Assembly (NCBI GenBank): GCA_905215795.1
Contig: CAJMRV010000006.1
Span: 1 to 26,242 of the forward strand
Length of the DNA: 26,242 nt
Source: an uncultured bacterium
Lineage (GTDB): Bacteria; Pseudomonadota; Gammaproteobacteria; Burkholderiales; Burkholderiaceae_F
Reading direction: 5' to 3'
Shown here: positions 1-8,741 of the stretch, one piece after another
How the letters are laid out: every line of letters begins with the position of its first letter
Position numbering within the stretch: the first letter of the stretch is position 1
Made by a program: the position numbers and the translations under genes
Notes under the pieces: model-generated
Seen by the model: only the letters and a program-made list of their open reading frames with translations
What the model was told of the DNA's origin: nothing
Databases searched by the model: none

Positions 1-54
1 CTTCTCCGCGGGGTCCTGCCGGAGGGGCGATCGCGTCGGCAAGAGGGCGGTTGG

Positions 55-79
55 AATGGGCGTCCGCCCATTGTTTTTT
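55..79 (+). terminator. Rho-independent terminator upstream of the rimP operon
   Basis: A perfect 7-bp stem (AATGGGC at 55-61, GCCCATT at 66-72) with a 4-base loop is followed by GTTTTTT at 73-79, a classic intrinsic terminator on the plus strand. It most likely ends a transcript arriving from the left of the window, or acts as a leader attenuator if the operon promoter lies further upstream. The 54 bases before it hold nothing that can be assigned. Confidence 0.8.
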
Positions 80-206
80 GCCTGTGCGTTCCGCAAGGCA
101 CCCCGCCGGCACGGTCGACGGCCCCGGTCCCGAGGGACCCGGAGGGCCGGCCCGGCACCGCGGTGATGCACCGGAACGCCCACATACACAAGGGAAATTG
201 TCATAC
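79..206 (+). other. Structured leader region in front of rimP
   Basis: This non-coding stretch lies between the terminator and the rimP start. It contains a hairpin at 79-100 (TGCCT pairs with AGGCA, TGCG with CGCA) and a second at 124-142 (GGTCCC pairs with GGGACC around a 2-base loop). The ribosome binding site of rimP (AAGGGA, about 190-195) ends the leader. No convincing sigma-70 promoter was recognised. In E. coli the corresponding operon has a long leader, so a regulatory leader is plausible here but is inference. Confidence 0.4.
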
Positions 207-767
207 ATGCCGAATTCCGCCACGCTCAATGAGCTCGTCATCCGCACCGTCGAGGGCATGGGTTACGAGTTCGTTGATGTTGAGCGCCTTGCTCAAGGTT
301 TGGTCCGTGTCACGATCGATACCGAAAACGAAGGGGGGATCACGCTCGAGGACTGCGAACTCGTGAGCAACCAGCTCACCCATCTGTTCACCGTCGAGAA
401 CATCCCCTACGAACGCCTGGAGGTTTCCTCCCCGGGCGTCGAACGCCCCCTGCTGCGCGCCCGCGACTGGGCCCGCTTCAGCGGCGAACTCGCCCGCGTG
501 GAGCTCTTCGCTCCGATGCTCGCCGAGGGCTTCCCCGAAGCCGGCCGCCGCAAGCTCGAGGGCCGCATTGTTTCGATCGAAGGCGAGAGCGGCGAGGAGA
601 AGATCACGTTCGACTACTTCAAGGTCAACGTGCTCCGCACGCCCGGCGAGGCGAGCCTCCGCAGCCGTCGCCGCGCCGGTGACGACGAACCCCCCGTCCG
701 CGTCGTGTTCCCCCTTGCTGATGTGGACCGCGCCCATCTGATTGCCCAATTGAATTTCAAAGGTTGA
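207..767 (+). CDS. rimP: Ribosome maturation factor RimP
   Basis: RimP binds the free 30S subunit and helps its maturation in the cytoplasm. The 186-residue product begins MPNSATLNELV and shows the family's N-terminal alpha/beta domain, including the GMGYEFVDVE and VRVTIDTE stretches and the DCELVSNQL and SSPGVERPLLRARDW motifs, followed by a C-terminal SH3-like domain ending in DVDRAHLIAQLNF. I chose ATG 207 because homologous sequence starts there and AAGGGA lies about 11 bases upstream; the frame stays open to a TTG at 51, but that extension runs through the terminator hairpin and has no family similarity. It is the first gene of the rimP-nusA-infB operon, 3 bases before nusA. An insertion of charged residues in the C-terminal domain makes it slightly longer than the E. 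coli protein. Confidence 0.95.
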   Translation: MPNSATLNELVIRTVEGMGYEFVDVERLAQGLVRVTIDTENEGGITLEDCELVSNQLTHLFTVENIPYERLEVSSPGVERPLLRARDWARFSGELARVELFAPMLAEGFPEAGRRKLEGRIVSIEGESGEEKITFDYFKVNVLRTPGEASLRSRRRAGDDEPPVRVVFPLADVDRAHLIAQLNFKG

Positions 768-770
768 AAA

Positions 771-2294
771 ATGAATCCTCGTGAAATGCTCGAGCTCGTC
801 GACGTCCTGGCGAGCGAAAAGAATGTTGATAAGGAAGTCGTCTTCGGCGTGCTCGAAGCGGCCCTGTCGAGCGCCGTCAAGAAGGCGCAGTTCCCGGGCC
901 TCGACGCCAACGTCGAGGTGACGATCGACCACGTGACCGGCCAGTTCCTCGTGAACCGCATCTGGGAGGTCGTGCCCGACGAGGCCGGCCTGCAGAACCC
1001 GGACCGCGAGGAGATGTACTCCGACGTCGTCGACGAATACCCGGACATCCAGCCCGGCGACACGATCGTGCGCCGCGTCGAGGACCTCGACGTGGACGCC
1101 ACCGGCCGCCGCTTCGCCCAGGACGCCAAGCAGGTCATCCTGCAGCGCCTGCGCGACGCCGAACGCGAACAGATCCTCAAGGAGTTCCTCGAGAACCATG
1201 AGAGCATCGTCTCGGGCACCGTCAAGCGCATCGACAAGGGCGACGCGATCGTCGAGATCGGCCGTCTGGAGGCCCGCCTCCCGCGCAACCAGATGATCCC
1301 CCGCGAGAACCTGCGCACGGGCGACCGCGTCCGCGCCTACTTCGACGAGGTCCGCGAGACCCCGCGCGGCAAGCAGGCCTTCCTGAGCCGCACCTCCCCG
1401 GAATTCCTCAAGAAGCTCTTCGAGCTCGAGGTTCCGGAGATTGAAGAGGGCCTCCTCGAGATCAAGTCCGCCGCCCGCGACCCCGGCCTGCGCGCCAAGA
1501 TCGCCGTGGTGAGCAAGGATCCCCGCATCGACCCGATCGGCACCTGCGTCGGCATGCGCGGTTCGCGCGTCAACGCCGTCACGAGCGAGCTCGGCGGCGA
1601 ACGCTGCGACATCGTCCACTGGAACGAGGACCCGGCTCAGTTCGTGGTCTCCGCCCTCGAACCCGCCAAGGTCCGCTCGATCGTCATGATCGAGGACACC
1701 AACACGATGGAGGTCGTCGTCGACGAATCCAACCTCGCCGTGGCCATCGGCCGCGGTGGTCAGAACGTCCGCCTCGCCTCCGAACTGACGGGCTGGCAGA
1801 TCGACATCATGACCGAAGAGGAAGCCAGCGAGAAGCGTGACGAGGAAGTCGCCCGCATCCGCACCCAGTTCATGGAGAACCTCGACATCGACGAGGCCGC
1901 CGCCGACGTCCTCATCAACGAGGGCTTCTCCTCGATCGAGGAGATCGCCTACGTGCCGGAAAAGGAACTCTTCGCGATCGAGGCCTTCGACCAGGCCACC
2001 ATCGAGGAGCTCCGCCAGCGCGCCCGCAACAAGCTGCTCGCCGACGCGATCACCCGCGAGGAGAACCTGCGCAAGGTCGACGAGAAGTTCCTCGGCCTCG
2101 AGGGCATGGACAACGACCTCGCCAGCCTGCTCGTCTCCAAGGGCGTCGCCACGGTCGACGACCTCGCCGAGCTCTCCACGTTCGACCTCGTCTCCCTCAC
2201 GGAGATCGACGAGGCCCGCGCCGAGAAGCTCATCATGGACGCCCGCAAGGACTGGTTCGCCGAGGAAGGCGAAGGGGAAGAGAAGGCCGAGTGA
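771..2294 (+). CDS. nusA: Transcription termination/antitermination protein NusA
   Basis: NusA binds RNA polymerase and nascent RNA and modulates pausing, termination and antitermination. The 507-residue product has the N-terminal polymerase-binding domain (starting MNPREMLELVDVLASEKNV), an S1 domain near residues 140-205 (SGTVKRIDKGDAIVEIG), two KH domains (DPIGTCVGMRGSRVNAV and AVAIGRGGQNVRLASELTGW) and two C-terminal acidic-repeat-type helix-hairpin-helix modules (the AADVLINEGFSSIEEIAYV and LASLLVSKGVATVDDLAEL stretches), as in proteobacterial NusA of about 495 residues. The start is 3 bases after the rimP stop and the two genes are probably translationally coupled. Third positions are strongly C-rich, as in the other highly expressed genes here. 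The downstream gene infB is separated by an unusually long spacer. Confidence 0.97.
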   Translation: MNPREMLELVDVLASEKNVDKEVVFGVLEAALSSAVKKAQFPGLDANVEVTIDHVTGQFLVNRIWEVVPDEAGLQNPDREEMYSDVVDEYPDIQPGDTIVRRVEDLDVDATGRRFAQDAKQVILQRLRDAEREQILKEFLENHESIVSGTVKRIDKGDAIVEIGRLEARLPRNQMIPRENLRTGDRVRAYFDEVRETPRGKQAFLSRTSPEFLKKLFELEVPEIEEGLLEIKSAARDPGLRAKIAVVSKDPRIDPIGTCVGMRGSRVNAVTSELGGERCDIVHWNEDPAQFVVSALEPAKVRSIVMIEDTNTMEVVVDESNLAVAIGRGGQNVRLASELTGWQIDIMTEEEASEKRDEEVARIRTQFMENLDIDEAAADVLINEGFSSIEEIAYVPEKELFAIEAFDQATIEELRQRARNKLLADAITREENLRKVDEKFLGLEGMDNDLASLLVSKGVATVDDLAELSTFDLVSLTEIDEARAEKLIMDARKDWFAEEGEGEEKAE

Positions 2295-2722
2295 TCGGCA
2301 GGAAGGGACCCGGGCGGCGTGAAGGCGCCGCTCCTTCCCGGAACGCGCCCGTGAGGGCCGCCTTCCAGGGTCCGATTTGAACAACACGGCTTTTCTGCGG
2401 CGCGGGACCGCGCCGGAGGCCTTTTGGAAAAGGCGCTCCGCTCCGGTCCGGCCTCGGGGAATCCGTAGGCCCGCCGGGATCCGTTCCGGCGGGCGAGAAG
2501 AAGGATGGGCCGGACCCCCGAAGCGGGTCCGCTCGCCCACGCAGAAAAGCAGATGAGGAAGGACTCCCCGGTGCGTCCGGGAGCCGCGGGGCATGGCCGG
2601 CGTTCCGCCGGAAGCCTCCGGAGTGCGGTGAGTCCGCTCCGGGGCGCGGCGTTGCAACCCCGCCCCGCATGCAGGTTCTCCGACGCGATGGAGTCCGCCC
2701 TCTGAAAAATAAGGAGTCACCC
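2295..2722 (+). other. 428-bp hairpin-rich spacer between nusA and infB
   Basis: No gene is recognised here. Several GC-rich inverted repeats are visible: a perfect 9-bp stem at 2469-2494 (GCCCGCCGG with CCGGCGGGC), a 7-bp stem at 2511-2531 (CGGACCC with GGGTCCG) and a 6-bp stem with a 3-base loop at 2597-2611. None is followed by a T-run, so these are not typical intrinsic terminators. A short open frame at 2505-2705 has no recognisable similarity and no good ribosome binding site. The spacer ends with the strong infB ribosome binding site at 2711-2716. It may hold an internal promoter, a processing site or an RNA structure controlling infB. Confidence 0.5.
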
Positions 2723-5542
2723 ATGGATAGTAAAACGGTCAGTGAATTCGCCAGCGAATTGAACGTCCCCGTCAAGACGCTGCTCAGCCAGCTCAAGGCG
2801 GCCGGCGTCGACAAGAAGAGCGGCGAGGACGCATTGAGCGAGGGCGACAAGTCCAGGCTGCTCGACAGCCTGCACGGCAAGCGCACGCAGAACGCGCAGC
2901 GCAAGATCACCGTGACCCACAAGGAACAGACCGTCGTCCGTCAGAAGGACAGCTCGGGCCGCGCGCACGCCATTCCGGTGGAGAAGCGCCGCACCCGCGT
3001 GTTCGTCAAGAACAACCCTCAGATCAACGAAACGCTTCAGGCCCAGGCTCAGGAAGAGCTTGCCCGCCGTGAAGCGCAGGCGCGTGAAGAGGTCCTCCTT
3101 CGTGAGAAGAAGGAAGCCGAGGAACGCGAGGCGGCCCGCGTTCGCGAGGAACAGGAACGTCGTGAGCGCGAACAGCGCGAGCGCGAGGAGGCCGAGCGTC
3201 AAGCCGCTCAGGTCAAGGCCGAAGCCGCCAAACGTGAGGCCGAAGAGGCCCGTCGTCGAGAGGAAGCATTGAAGAAAGAACAACCCAAGCAAGCCGATCA
3301 GGCCGCCCAAAAGGCTTCGCCCGATGCGGACGAAGCACGCAAGAAGCGTCTTGAACAGGAAGCCCACCGAAAGGCCCGCCGTGAGAAGGCGCGCCGCGAG
3401 GCCGAACTCGAGGCCCGTCAGATCCGCGCCATGATGGAGCGCAAGCCCGGCGTGATGACGGCCAAGAAGGCCAAGCCCGAGGAACCGGCGGCTCAGGAAG
3501 AGCCCAAGGCCCAGGCCAAGCCCGAGAAGAAGGGCCGTCCCAAGAAGGAGGCTCCGCGCACCGACGCCGCTCCCGCTTCCGAAGAGAAGAAGACGCGTGC
3601 CGAGAAGAAGGGCAGGAAGGGTTCCAACCGCGACTGGGAGGAAAACAACCGTGGCCGCCGCGGCATGAAGACCCGCGGTGACGAGGACGGTGGACAGGGT
3701 GGATGGCGCACGGCCCGCGGCCGCAAGAGCCAGGACCGCCGCCGTCGCAACGAGCCCCAGCAGCCCGTCGTCCAGGAACCCGTCGTCCGCGACGTCGAGG
3801 TGCCCGAGGCCATCTCCGTGGGCGACCTCGCCCACAAGATGAGCGTCAAGGCCACCGAAGTGATCAAGACCCTCATGAAGATGGGCCAGATGGTCACCAT
3901 CAACCAGATGCTCGACCAGGACACCGCGATGCTCGTCGTCGAGGAGATGGGTCACAACGCCATGGCCGCCAAGCCCGACGATCCCGAAGAGATCATCCGC
4001 GAGCTCCAGGGCGAGAACAACGCCCCGCTGCTCCCGCGTCCCCCGGTCGTCACGATCATGGGCCACGTCGACCACGGCAAGACCTCGCTTCTGGACTACA
4101 TCCGACGCGCCAAGGTCGCCTCCGGCGAAGCCGGCGGCATCACCCAGCACATCGGTGCCTACCACGTCAAGACGCCCCGCGGCATCGTGACGTTCCTCGA
4201 CACCCCGGGCCATGAGGCCTTCACGGCCATGCGCGCCCGCGGCGCCCAGTCCACCGACATCGTCATTCTGGTCGTTGCGGCCGACGACGGCGTGATGCCC
4301 CAGACCAAGGAGGCCATCTCGCACGCCCGCGCCGCCGGTGTTCCGCTCGTCGTGGCGATCAACAAGATCGACAAGCCCGAAGCGAACCCCGAACGCGTCA
4401 AGCAGGAACTCGTCGCCAACGACGTCATGCCCGAGGAATGGGGCGGCGACGTCCCGTTCTGCCCGGTCTCCGCGAAGACGGGCCAGGGCGTCGACGAACT
4501 CCTCGAGAACGTCCTCCTGCAGGCCGAGATGCTCGAACTCAAGGCGCCGGTCGAAGGCCCCGCCCAGGGCATCGTGATCGAATCACGCCTCGACAAGGGC
4601 CGCGGTCCGGTCGCCTCCCTCCTGATCCGCGCCGGCACGCTCAACCGCGGCGACGTGGTCCTCGTGGGCACGGAATTCGGCCGTGTGCGCGCCATGATCA
4701 ACGAACTCGGCAAGGCCCAGCAGTCCGCCGGTCCGTCGATCCCGGTCGAGATCCAGGGGCTCTCGGGTGTTCCGAGCGCCGGTGACGAGATGATCGTCCT
4801 CGACGACGAACGCAAGGCCCGCGAAATCTCCGACTTCCGCAAGACCAAGGAACGCGAAGCCAAGCTCACCAAGCAGCACCAGCTCAAGCTCGACTCGCTC
4901 TTCAGCGAGGCCGGCAAGGAAGGCGAACTCAAGATCCTCCCGCTCATCATCAAGGCCGACGTCCAGGGCTCCCAGGAAGCCCTGATCCACGCCCTCATGC
5001 AGTTGAGCACCGAGGAGGTCTCCGTGCAGGTGGTCCATGCGGCCGTCGGCGGCATCAGCGAGTCCGACATCAACCTCGCCGCCGCCTCCAACGCCGTCGT
5101 GCTGGGCTTCAACGTCCGCGCCGACGCGCAGGCCCGCAAGGTCGCCGAGAACGAAGGCATCGACATCCGCTACTACAACATCATCTACGACGCCGTCGAC
5201 GACGTGAAGGCGGCCCTGGGCGGCATGCTCAAGCCCGAACGCCGCGAAACCACGCTCGGCCTCGTCGAGATCCGCCAGATCATCCGCGTCCCGAAGGTCG
5301 GCAACATCGCCGGCTGCCGCGTGCTCGAAGGTCTGGTCAGGCGCAGTGCCTCCGTGCGTCTGCTCCGCGACAACGTCGTCATCTGGACGGGCGAGCTCGC
5401 CAGCCTGAAGCACTTCAAGGACGACGTCCGCGAAGTCAAGGCCGGCAACGAGTGCGGCCTCTCGTTGAAGAATTACGAGGACATCCGCGAACTCGACCAG
5501 CTCGAAGTGTTCGAAGTCACGGAAGTGGCCCGCACGCTCTGA
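2723..5542 (+). CDS. infB: Translation initiation factor IF-2
   Basis: IF-2 is the GTPase that delivers fMet-tRNA to the 30S subunit and promotes subunit joining. The 939-residue product has an N-terminal IF2_N domain (MDSKTVSEFASELNVPVKTLL), a long highly charged Arg/Glu/Lys-rich coiled-coil linker (roughly residues 100-350), a second IF2_N-type domain (AISVGDLAHKMSVKATEVIK), and the G domain with G1 GHVDHGKT at 447-454, G3 DTPGHE at 493-498 and G4 NKID at 547-550. The beta-barrel and C-terminal fMet-tRNA-binding domains follow, ending near ELDQLEVFEVTEVARTL. I chose ATG 2723 because AAGGAG sits 6 bases upstream at 2711-2716; the open frame extends upstream without family support. Its length is in the usual range for proteobacterial IF-2. 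Confidence 0.97.
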   Translation: MDSKTVSEFASELNVPVKTLLSQLKAAGVDKKSGEDALSEGDKSRLLDSLHGKRTQNAQRKITVTHKEQTVVRQKDSSGRAHAIPVEKRRTRVFVKNNPQINETLQAQAQEELARREAQAREEVLLREKKEAEEREAARVREEQERREREQREREEAERQAAQVKAEAAKREAEEARRREEALKKEQPKQADQAAQKASPDADEARKKRLEQEAHRKARREKARREAELEARQIRAMMERKPGVMTAKKAKPEEPAAQEEPKAQAKPEKKGRPKKEAPRTDAAPASEEKKTRAEKKGRKGSNRDWEENNRGRRGMKTRGDEDGGQGGWRTARGRKSQDRRRRNEPQQPVVQEPVVRDVEVPEAISVGDLAHKMSVKATEVIKTLMKMGQMVTINQMLDQDTAMLVVEEMGHNAMAAKPDDPEEIIRELQGENNAPLLPRPPVVTIMGHVDHGKTSLLDYIRRAKVASGEAGGITQHIGAYHVKTPRGIVTFLDTPGHEAFTAMRARGAQSTDIVILVVAADDGVMPQTKEAISHARAAGVPLVVAINKIDKPEANPERVKQELVANDVMPEEWGGDVPFCPVSAKTGQGVDELLENVLLQAEMLELKAPVEGPAQGIVIESRLDKGRGPVASLLIRAGTLNRGDVVLVGTEFGRVRAMINELGKAQQSAGPSIPVEIQGLSGVPSAGDEMIVLDDERKAREISDFRKTKEREAKLTKQHQLKLDSLFSEAGKEGELKILPLIIKADVQGSQEALIHALMQLSTEEVSVQVVHAAVGGISESDINLAAASNAVVLGFNVRADAQARKVAENEGIDIRYYNIIYDAVDDVKAALGGMLKPERRETTLGLVEIRQIIRVPKVGNIAGCRVLEGLVRRSASVRLLRDNVVIWTGELASLKHFKDDVREVKAGNECGLSLKNYEDIRELDQLEVFEVTEVARTL

Positions 5543-5567
5543 TGAATGACACGGCCCCGGCCCCCCT

Positions 5568-5583
5568 CCCCATCGGGATGGGG
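5568..5583 (+). repeat. Hairpin in the infB-rbfA gap
   Basis: CCCCAT at 5568-5573 pairs with ATGGGG at 5578-5583 around CGGG, with alternative longer pairing between GGCCCCC and GGGGGCC. No T-run follows, so it is probably an mRNA-stabilising or attenuating structure rather than a full terminator. The rbfA ribosome binding site (GGAGA, 5601-5605) lies downstream. Confidence 0.4.
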
Positions 5584-5612
5584 GCCGACGGCCCATCGAT
5601 GGAGACTTTCTG

Positions 5613-5981
5613 ATGAAAGCCAAGAAACCGGGTCGCGCCCAGCGCGTGGCCGATCAAATCGCCCGCGACCTCGCCGAGCTGATCCCGACGGAGGTCCGTG
5701 ACCCCCGCGTGGGGCTCGTGACGCTCACCGGGTGCGAGATCACGCCCGACTACGCCCACGCCAAGGTCTTTTTCACGGTCCTCGGCGTCGACGAGACGAC
5801 CTGCACGGAAGGCCTCAACGCCGCGGCGGGCATGCTCCGCAACCACCTCTTCAAGAAGCTCCGCATCCACACGGTCCCGACGCTGCACTTCGTGCACGAC
5901 GACAGCGTGGAGCGCGGCTTTGAAATGGACGCCCTCATCCGTCAGGCGATGGACGAGACGCGCCGCAGCGAAGGGAACTGA
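5613..5981 (+). CDS. rbfA: 30S ribosome-binding factor RbfA
   Basis: RbfA is a small KH-domain protein needed for 16S rRNA 5'-end maturation and cold adaptation; it binds free 30S subunits. The 122-residue product shows the family's start (RAQRVADQIARDLAELIPTE), the conserved DPRVGLVTLTGCEITPDYAHAKVFFTVLG segment and the C-terminal LHFVHDDSVERGFEMDALI helix. GGAGA lies 8 bases before ATG 5613. The stop is 3 bases before the GTG of truB, so the two genes are tightly coupled. Confidence 0.96.
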   Translation: MKAKKPGRAQRVADQIARDLAELIPTEVRDPRVGLVTLTGCEITPDYAHAKVFFTVLGVDETTCTEGLNAAAGMLRNHLFKKLRIHTVPTLHFVHDDSVERGFEMDALIRQAMDETRRSEGN

Positions 5982-5984
5982 GAA

Positions 5985-6881
5985 GTGGCCCGACGCGGAG
6001 ATAAAATCGACGGCGTGATGCTCTTCGACAAGCCCGAGGGCATGTCGAGCAACCGCGCCCTCCAGACCGTGCGCCGCCTGATCAACGCGGAGAAGGCGGG
6101 CCACACCGGCACGCTCGATCCGATGGCCACGGGGCTTCTGCCGCTTTGCTTCGGCAACGCCACCAAGTACTCGGCCGACCTCCTGCACGCCGACAAGGGC
6201 TACGCGGCCCGCGTCAGGCTCGGGGTGGAGACCGAGACGGGCGACGCCGAGGGCGCCGTCGTCAGGACGACGCCCGTGCCCGAAGGCCTCACGATCGAGG
6301 ACGTGCGCCGCGCAGCGGCCCGCTTCACCGGCGAGATCGACCAGGTCCCGCCGATGTACTCGGCGCTCAAGCGCGACGGCAAGCCGCTCTATGAGTACGC
6401 CCGCGAGGGCGAGGTGCTCGAACGTCCCGCCAGGCGCGTCACGATCCACTCGATCGACGTGCTCGACTTCGACGGCGAGAGCTTCACCATGGCCTGCCTG
6501 GTGAGCAAGGGAACCTACATCCGGGTGCTCGCCGAGGACATCGGCCGTGCGCTCGGCACCGGAGCCCACCTGACGGCCCTGCGCCGCACGAGGGTCGGGG
6601 ACCTGTCCCTGGCCGACGCGGTGCCTTTGAAAACACTTGAGGGACTCGACGCGGAGTCGGCCCGCGCGTATCTAGCGCCGCCCGACCGCCTCCTGCAGAC
6701 GCTCCCGAGCGTGGTTCTGTCCGAGCAGGACGCCGTGCGCTTCATGCACGGCCAGCGCTTGAGCCGGACGACGTCCCTGAGGGGCCGCGTACGCGTGTAC
6801 GGCCCCGAAGAAAAACTCCTCGGCACGGCGGTTCTCAACGAACGCGCCGTCCTGGAGCCCGAAAGACTTATTGCCCATTAA
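5985..6881 (+). CDS. truB: tRNA pseudouridine(55) synthase TruB
   Basis: TruB converts U55 in the T-loop of tRNAs to pseudouridine. The 298-residue product contains DGVMLFDKPEGMSSN near the N-terminus and the catalytic motif GHTGTLDPMATGLLP with Asp45 as the expected nucleophile. Further family stretches are PPMYSALKRDGKPLYEYAREG, CLVSKGTYIRVLAEDIG and GTGAHLTALRRTRVG, followed by a C-terminal PUA-like part. The GTG start at 5985 is 3 bases after the rbfA stop; no alternative ATG gives a better fit. Length is usual for TruB_I proteins. Confidence 0.96.
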   Translation: MARRGDKIDGVMLFDKPEGMSSNRALQTVRRLINAEKAGHTGTLDPMATGLLPLCFGNATKYSADLLHADKGYAARVRLGVETETGDAEGAVVRTTPVPEGLTIEDVRRAAARFTGEIDQVPPMYSALKRDGKPLYEYAREGEVLERPARRVTIHSIDVLDFDGESFTMACLVSKGTYIRVLAEDIGRALGTGAHLTALRRTRVGDLSLADAVPLKTLEGLDAESARAYLAPPDRLLQTLPSVVLSEQDAVRFMHGQRLSRTTSLRGRVRVYGPEEKLLGTAVLNERAVLEPERLIAH

Positions 6882-6896
6882 ACGAGATTAAATTTC

Positions 6897-8741
6897 ATGA
6901 CACGAGCTATTCGCAACATCGCCATTATTGCTCACGTCGACCATGGCAAGACGACCATGGTGGACTGCCTGCTCCAGAGCGCGGGCACCTTCCGCGACAA
7001 CCAGCAGGTCGCGGAACGCGTGATGGACTCCAACGACATCGAACGCGAACGCGGCATCACGATTCTTTCCAAGAACTGCGCCGTCCAGTACGAAGGCACC
7101 CACATCAACATCATCGACACCCCGGGGCACGCCGACTTCGGCGGTGAGGTCGAACGCGTCCTCTCCATGGCCGACGGCGTCCTCCTGCTCGTCGACGCCG
7201 TCGAGGGCCCGATGCCCCAGACGCGCTTCGTGACGAGGAAGGCCCTCGCCCAGGGCCTCAAGCCGATCGTCGTGGTCAACAAGATCGACCGTCCGGGCGC
7301 CCGCCCCGACTGGGTCGTCAACCAGACGTTCGACCTCTTCGACAAGCTCGGCGCCACCGAGGACCAGCTCGACTTCCCGGTCATCTACGCCTCCGCCCTG
7401 AACGGCTTCGCCGGCACGACGACCGACCTCGACGAACTCCGCAAGATCGGCAACATGCGCGCCGTCTTCGACGCCATCCTCAAGTACGTCCCCGTGCGTG
7501 ACGACGACCCCGACGGCGCCCTGCAGCTGCAGATCTGCTCGCTTGACTACTCGAGCTACGTGGGCAAGATCGGCATCGGCCGAGTCCACCGCGGCCGCCT
7601 GCGTCCGAACATGGACGTGGCCATCATGAACGGCCCCGAGGACACCCCCAAGCGCGCCAAGATCAACCAGGTCCTCACGTTCGAAGGCCTCGACCGCAAG
7701 CTCGTCGAGGAAGCCCAGGCCGGCGACATCGTCCTCGTCAACGGCATCGAGGAACTCTCGATCGGCACGACGATCACCGACCTCCAGAAGCCCGAGGCCC
7801 TGCCGATGCTCCACGTCGACGAGCCCACGCTCACGATGAACTTCCAGGTCAACTCCTCGCCGCTCGCCGGCCGTGAAGGCAAGTTCGTCACCTCGCGCCA
7901 GATCCGCGAACGTCTTGAACGCGAACTCAAGTCCAACGTCGCCATGCGCGTGCGTCCGACCGCTGATGAAACGGTCTGGGAAGTCGCCGGCCGCGGTGAA
8001 CTCCACCTCACCATCCTCCTTGAGAACATGCGCCGCGAAGGCTATGAACTCGCCGTCTCCCGTCCGCGCGTCCTGATCAAGGAGATCGACGGCCAGAAGA
8101 TGGAACCCTATGAACTCCTGACGGTCGACGTCGAAGAGGAACACCAGGGCTCCGTGATGGAGGAACTGGGCCGCCGCAAGGGCGAGATGCTCGACATGCA
8201 GCCCGACGGAAAGGGCCGCGTGCGCATCGACTACCGCATCCCGGCCCGTGGTCTGATCGGCTTCCAGAGCCTCTTCATGACGATGTGCCGCGGCACGGGC
8301 GTCATGAGCCACGTGTTCGACGACTACGGTCCGATCAACCGCGGCGACGTCGGCGAACGCCGCACGGGCGTCATCATCTCGCAGGACGACGGCGAAGCCG
8401 TGGCCTACGCCCTCTGGAAGATCCAGGAGCGCGGCCGCCTCTTCGTCTCCCCGGGCGAGAAGCTCTACGAGGGCATGATCATCGGCGAGCACTCCCGTGA
8501 CAACGACATCGTCGTCAACCCGATCAAGGGCAAGCAGCTCACCAACATCCGCGCCTCCGGCACCGACGAAGCCGTCCGCCTCGTTCCGCCGGTCAAGCTC
8601 ACGCTCGAGAGCGCCGTTGAATTCATCAACTACGACGAACTCGTCGAGATCACGCCGGTCAACATCCGTCTGCGCAAGCGCTACCTCAAGGAGCACGAAC
8701 GCAAGAAGGCCGCCCGTCTCGAGAACAAAGACTTCGAGTGA
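6897..8741 (+). CDS. typA: Ribosome-associated GTPase TypA/BipA
   Basis: TypA (BipA) is a translational GTPase of the EF-G family that binds the 70S ribosome and supports 50S assembly and growth under stress. The 614-residue product has G1 AHVDHGKTTMVDCLL close to the N-terminus, ERERGITILSKNCAVQY (switch I), DTPGHADFGGEVERVLSMADG (G3), NKIDRPGARPDWV (G4), then the EF-G-like domains III and V and the BipA-specific C-terminal domain with IPARGLIGFQSLFMTMCRGTG. Its length matches the family (about 600). A weak GAGA lies about 9 bases before ATG 6897. It is 15 bases from truB, and its stop overlaps the next start. Confidence 0.97.
   Translation: MTRAIRNIAIIAHVDHGKTTMVDCLLQSAGTFRDNQQVAERVMDSNDIERERGITILSKNCAVQYEGTHINIIDTPGHADFGGEVERVLSMADGVLLLVDAVEGPMPQTRFVTRKALAQGLKPIVVVNKIDRPGARPDWVVNQTFDLFDKLGATEDQLDFPVIYASALNGFAGTTTDLDELRKIGNMRAVFDAILKYVPVRDDDPDGALQLQICSLDYSSYVGKIGIGRVHRGRLRPNMDVAIMNGPEDTPKRAKINQVLTFEGLDRKLVEEAQAGDIVLVNGIEELSIGTTITDLQKPEALPMLHVDEPTLTMNFQVNSSPLAGREGKFVTSRQIRERLERELKSNVAMRVRPTADETVWEVAGRGELHLTILLENMRREGYELAVSRPRVLIKEIDGQKMEPYELLTVDVEEEHQGSVMEELGRRKGEMLDMQPDGKGRVRIDYRIPARGLIGFQSLFMTMCRGTGVMSHVFDDYGPINRGDVGERRTGVIISQDDGEAVAYALWKIQERGRLFVSPGEKLYEGMIIGEHSRDNDIVVNPIKGKQLTNIRASGTDEAVRLVPPVKLTLESAVEFINYDELVEITPVNIRLRKRYLKEHERKKAARLENKDFE

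Noticed and set aside
51..206. TTG-initiated extension of rimP
   Set aside because: It starts inside the terminator hairpin, has no similarity to RimP, and the ATG at 207 has a ribosome binding site.
2469..2494. Possible REP-like element shared with 12541-12565
   Set aside because: Both sites contain GGGATCCG next to CCGGCGG, but the similarity is short and GC-rich palindromes arise easily at this base composition; two loose matches do not make a repeat family.
2505..2705. Small plus-strand frame in the nusA-infB spacer
   Set aside because: No ribosome binding site, no recognisable similarity, and it runs through several hairpins; better regarded as non-coding.
201..2720. 839-residue minus-strand open frame opposite rimP, nusA and the spacer
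   Set aside because: Compositional shadow of well-supported plus-strand genes; its translation has no recognisable domain and there is no ribosome binding site.
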